Below are positions 62,608-64,000 of a DNA stretch of 64,000 bases, one piece after another. The notes beneath the pieces are model-generated. The model saw nothing but the letters and a program-made list of their open reading frames with translations. It made no database searches and had not been told where the DNA came from. Made by a program: the position numbers and the translations under genes. The stretch comes from Mayfieldus sp963841445 (GTDB lineage Bacteria > Actinomycetota > Thermoleophilia > Solirubrobacterales > 70-9): the NCBI GenBank assembly GCA_963841445.1, contig CAWJCP010000002.1:930001-994000 (forward strand). Direction: 5' to 3'. The stretch's first letter is position 1; each line of letters opens with the position of its first letter.

Positions 62608-63465
62608 ATGCCGAGCGCAGTGGTGACAGGCGCGGGGCGGGGCCTCGGCGAGGCGGTGGCGCGGACCCTGGCCGGGCGGGGCCTGGCCGTGCACGTGACC
62701 GACGTCGACGCCGCAGCGGCAGAGCGGGTGGCGGCCGATCTCGGCGAGCCCGCCTTCGCCTCACGGCTGGACGTGCGAGACGAGGACGCCTGCCACGCGA
62801 TCGCCGCCGCGACGGAGCAGCGCTGCGGCTCGCTCGACGTCTGGGTAAACAACGCCGGGATCATCGTCACCGGGCTTGCCTGGGAGCAGGAGGCGCCGGT
62901 GCGCCAGGCGATGCTCGACGTAAACGCGGTCGGGACCATGAACGGGACCGTCGCGGCGCTGGAGCAGATGCTTCCAGCGCGACGCGGCCACGTGATCAAC
63001 GTGGTCTCGCTGGCCGGCCTCGTGGCGGCGCCGGGAGAGGTCAATTACGCGGCCAGCAAGCACGCGGCGATCGCCTTCACCCTCGGCACCTTGTTCGACC
63101 TGCGTCGCTCGGGGATCACAGGGATCGAGCTCTCGGCGGTCTGCCCGGACGGGATCTGGACCCCGATGCTTGAGGACAAGCTCGACGATCCCGATGCCGC
63201 CGGCTCGTTCTCCGGCGTCCTGCAGACGCCCGAGAAGGTCGCGACCGAGATCGGCAAGCTGCTCGACCGCCCGCGCCCGGTGCTGGCGATCCCGCGCTGG
63301 CGCGGTGCCGTGCTGAGGCTATTCGACGTCTTTCCGACGCTCGCGCTCCGCCTGACCCCATGGATCATGCGCGATGCGCAGCGCCGCCAGGCCGCCTACA
63401 AGCGCAAGATCGAGGCGGGCGAGTGGCCGAACCTTCCTGAGGAGGTGGATGCGTCGAACCGATGA
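62608..63465 (+). CDS. Short-chain dehydrogenase/reductase
   Basis: 285 residues. NAD(P) site AVVTGAGRGLGEAVARTLAG, VHVTDVDAAAAERVAADLGE, WVNNAGIIVTGLAWEQEAPV, VINVVSLAGLVAAPGEVNYA with catalytic YAASK, and VCPDGIWTPMLEDKLDDP. The long basic C-terminus (DAQRRQAAYKRKIEAGEWP) may touch the membrane. Substrate unknown. It overlaps the VOC gene by four bases (ATGA). Confidence 0.92.
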   Translation: MPSAVVTGAGRGLGEAVARTLAGRGLAVHVTDVDAAAAERVAADLGEPAFASRLDVRDEDACHAIAAATEQRCGSLDVWVNNAGIIVTGLAWEQEAPVRQAMLDVNAVGTMNGTVAALEQMLPARRGHVINVVSLAGLVAAPGEVNYAASKHAAIAFTLGTLFDLRRSGITGIELSAVCPDGIWTPMLEDKLDDPDAAGSFSGVLQTPEKVATEIGKLLDRPRPVLAIPRWRGAVLRLFDVFPTLALRLTPWIMRDAQRRQAAYKRKIEAGEWPNLPEEVDASNR

Positions 63466-63863
63466 CCGGATTTCCCGCTGCAGGGATGGAGCTGACGCAC
63501 CTGCTCGTGGTCGATGATCTCGATCGATCGCGCGTGTGGTACGTGGACGTCCTCGGCGCCGACCTCTACCGCGAATACGGCGGCGATTCGGCCGTGCTCT
63601 CCTTGCTCGGCAACTGGCTGCTGCTGGTCACCGGTGGCGGGCCCACCGACGACAAACCCGGGGTGAGCATGTCGGCGCCCCGGGACCCGACTGCTGTCCA
63701 CCACTCGTTCACGATCCGAGTCCCGGACTGCCAGGCCGCATACGAGCAACTGCGCCAGCGTGGAGCCGAGTTCCTCGCGCCGCCGCGGCAGAGCGGGCCG
63801 GAGACCCGCTGCTTCTTCCGCGACCCGGACGGGCACCTGTTCGAGATCAGCCAGGTGGACTGA
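63462..63863 (+). CDS. VOC-family (glyoxalase/bleomycin-resistance fold) protein
   Basis: 133 residues. Two beta-alpha-beta-beta-beta modules: ELTHLLVVDDLDRSRVWYVD with YREYGGDSAVLSLLGNWLLL, and HHSFTIRVPDCQAAYEQLRQ with CFFRDPDGHLFEISQVD, which has the usual closing metal-ligand Glu. Enzymatic type (dioxygenase, lyase or binding protein) is not readable. Transcribed with the SDR. Confidence 0.9.
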   Translation: MTGFPAAGMELTHLLVVDDLDRSRVWYVDVLGADLYREYGGDSAVLSLLGNWLLLVTGGGPTDDKPGVSMSAPRDPTAVHHSFTIRVPDCQAAYEQLRQRGAEFLAPPRQSGPETRCFFRDPDGHLFEISQVD

Positions 63864-63884
63864 GGCCGGGTCGCGTGACAAATA

Positions 63885-63908
63885 GAAAGAGCCCCGAAGG
63901 GCTCTTTC
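63885..63908 (-). terminator. Rho-independent terminator of RNase P RNA
   Basis: GAAAGAGCCC and GGGCTCTTTC form a perfect 10-base stem with a CGAA/TTCG tetraloop. On the minus strand a T-rich tail (TATTTG) follows. It lies just past the RNase P RNA 3' end and 21 bases after the VOC stop, so it may work for both. Confidence 0.85.
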
Positions 63909-63911
63909 CGT

Positions 63912-64000
63912 AGCGGGCCTGTAAGCCGGATCCTGTCGTGGACGACCATCCATCTCGCCGGGATCGCCGGCGGGGCCTTGCGGCCCTGCGGCCTACCTGG
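63912..64000 (-). ncRNA. rnpB: RNase P RNA, bacterial class A, 3' end (cut by window edge)
   Basis: The minus strand reads GATGGATGGTCGTCCACGAC, then AGGATCCGGCTTACAGGCCC, the universal 3' region of bacterial RNase P RNA (the conserved ACAGGATCCGGCTTA and the 3' strand of helix P1), preceded by CCAGGTAGGCCGCAGGGCCG. It ends at the terminator at 63885-63908. The 5' part lies beyond 64000. Confidence 0.93.

Noticed and set aside
1..64000. Transposon, prophage or integrated element
   Set aside because: No transposase, integrase, phage structural gene or tRNA-flanked boundary was found; the repeats listed do not bound a coding unit.

Overview
The window is a high-GC stretch of chromosome with dense, often overlapping genes, many GTG or TTG starts and no insertion sequence, prophage or CRISPR. 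Gene content (BTAD regulator, GTP-type PEPCK, ethylmalonyl-CoA-pathway enzymes, VKOR/DsbA pair, CsbD-like proteins, a c-di-AMP riboswitch in front of an RlpA-like wall protein) points to an actinobacterium. The style of several proteins resembles Thermoleophilia/Solirubrobacterales; that placement is inference from recognition, not a search.

Layout. (1) About 0-17.8 kb, minus strand: an exopolysaccharide/O-antigen-type locus. In transcription order it has a sigma factor, a small LuxR-type HTH protein, a DegT aminotransferase, a Gfo/Idh oxidoreductase, an undecaprenyl-phosphate sugar transferase, a DUF354 protein, a six-hairpin-fold protein, a half-length glycosyltransferase, a GT4, a Wzz-like chain-length protein, an O-antigen ligase/polymerase, a secreted protein, an FkbM methyltransferase, a GT2 and two GT4s. 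A PAS-BTAD regulator, two more GT4s and a methyltransferase follow to 22.6 kb. Nearly every gene up to 20 kb is broken by one or more single-base shifts although the protein stays well conserved on both sides of each break, so most breaks look like sequence errors rather than gene decay. (2) 22.8-39.8 kb: a secreted IPT/TIG protein, then a metabolic region in which ethylmalonyl-CoA mutase, a MaoC hydratase, an acyl-CoA dehydrogenase and a malyl/beta-methylmalyl-CoA lyase are interleaved with redox, regulatory and toxin-antitoxin-like genes. (3) 39.8-45.6 kb: TrpB2, PEPCK and a divergent succinyl-CoA-synthetase-like operon ending in a ferredoxin-like gene. (4) 45.6-64 kb: a secreted S15 hydrolase, an acyl-CoA synthetase, a YVTN beta-propeller protein, a class III aminotransferase, a c-di-GMP enzyme, a DUF255 protein, glutamine synthetase, an RlpA-like protein behind a c-di-AMP riboswitch, and the 3' end of RNase P RNA at the right edge.

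How it fits together. The four C2-assimilation enzymes plus PEPCK and a CoA ligase suggest growth on acetyl-CoA-yielding substrates through the ethylmalonyl-CoA pathway, with PEPCK feeding gluconeogenesis; crotonyl-CoA carboxylase/reductase is not in the window. Two paralogous XRE-regulator/nucleotidyltransferase pairs each carry a dyad-symmetric element at the regulator start. Several other palindromes and short tandem repeats sit in promoter or intergenic positions and are listed separately.
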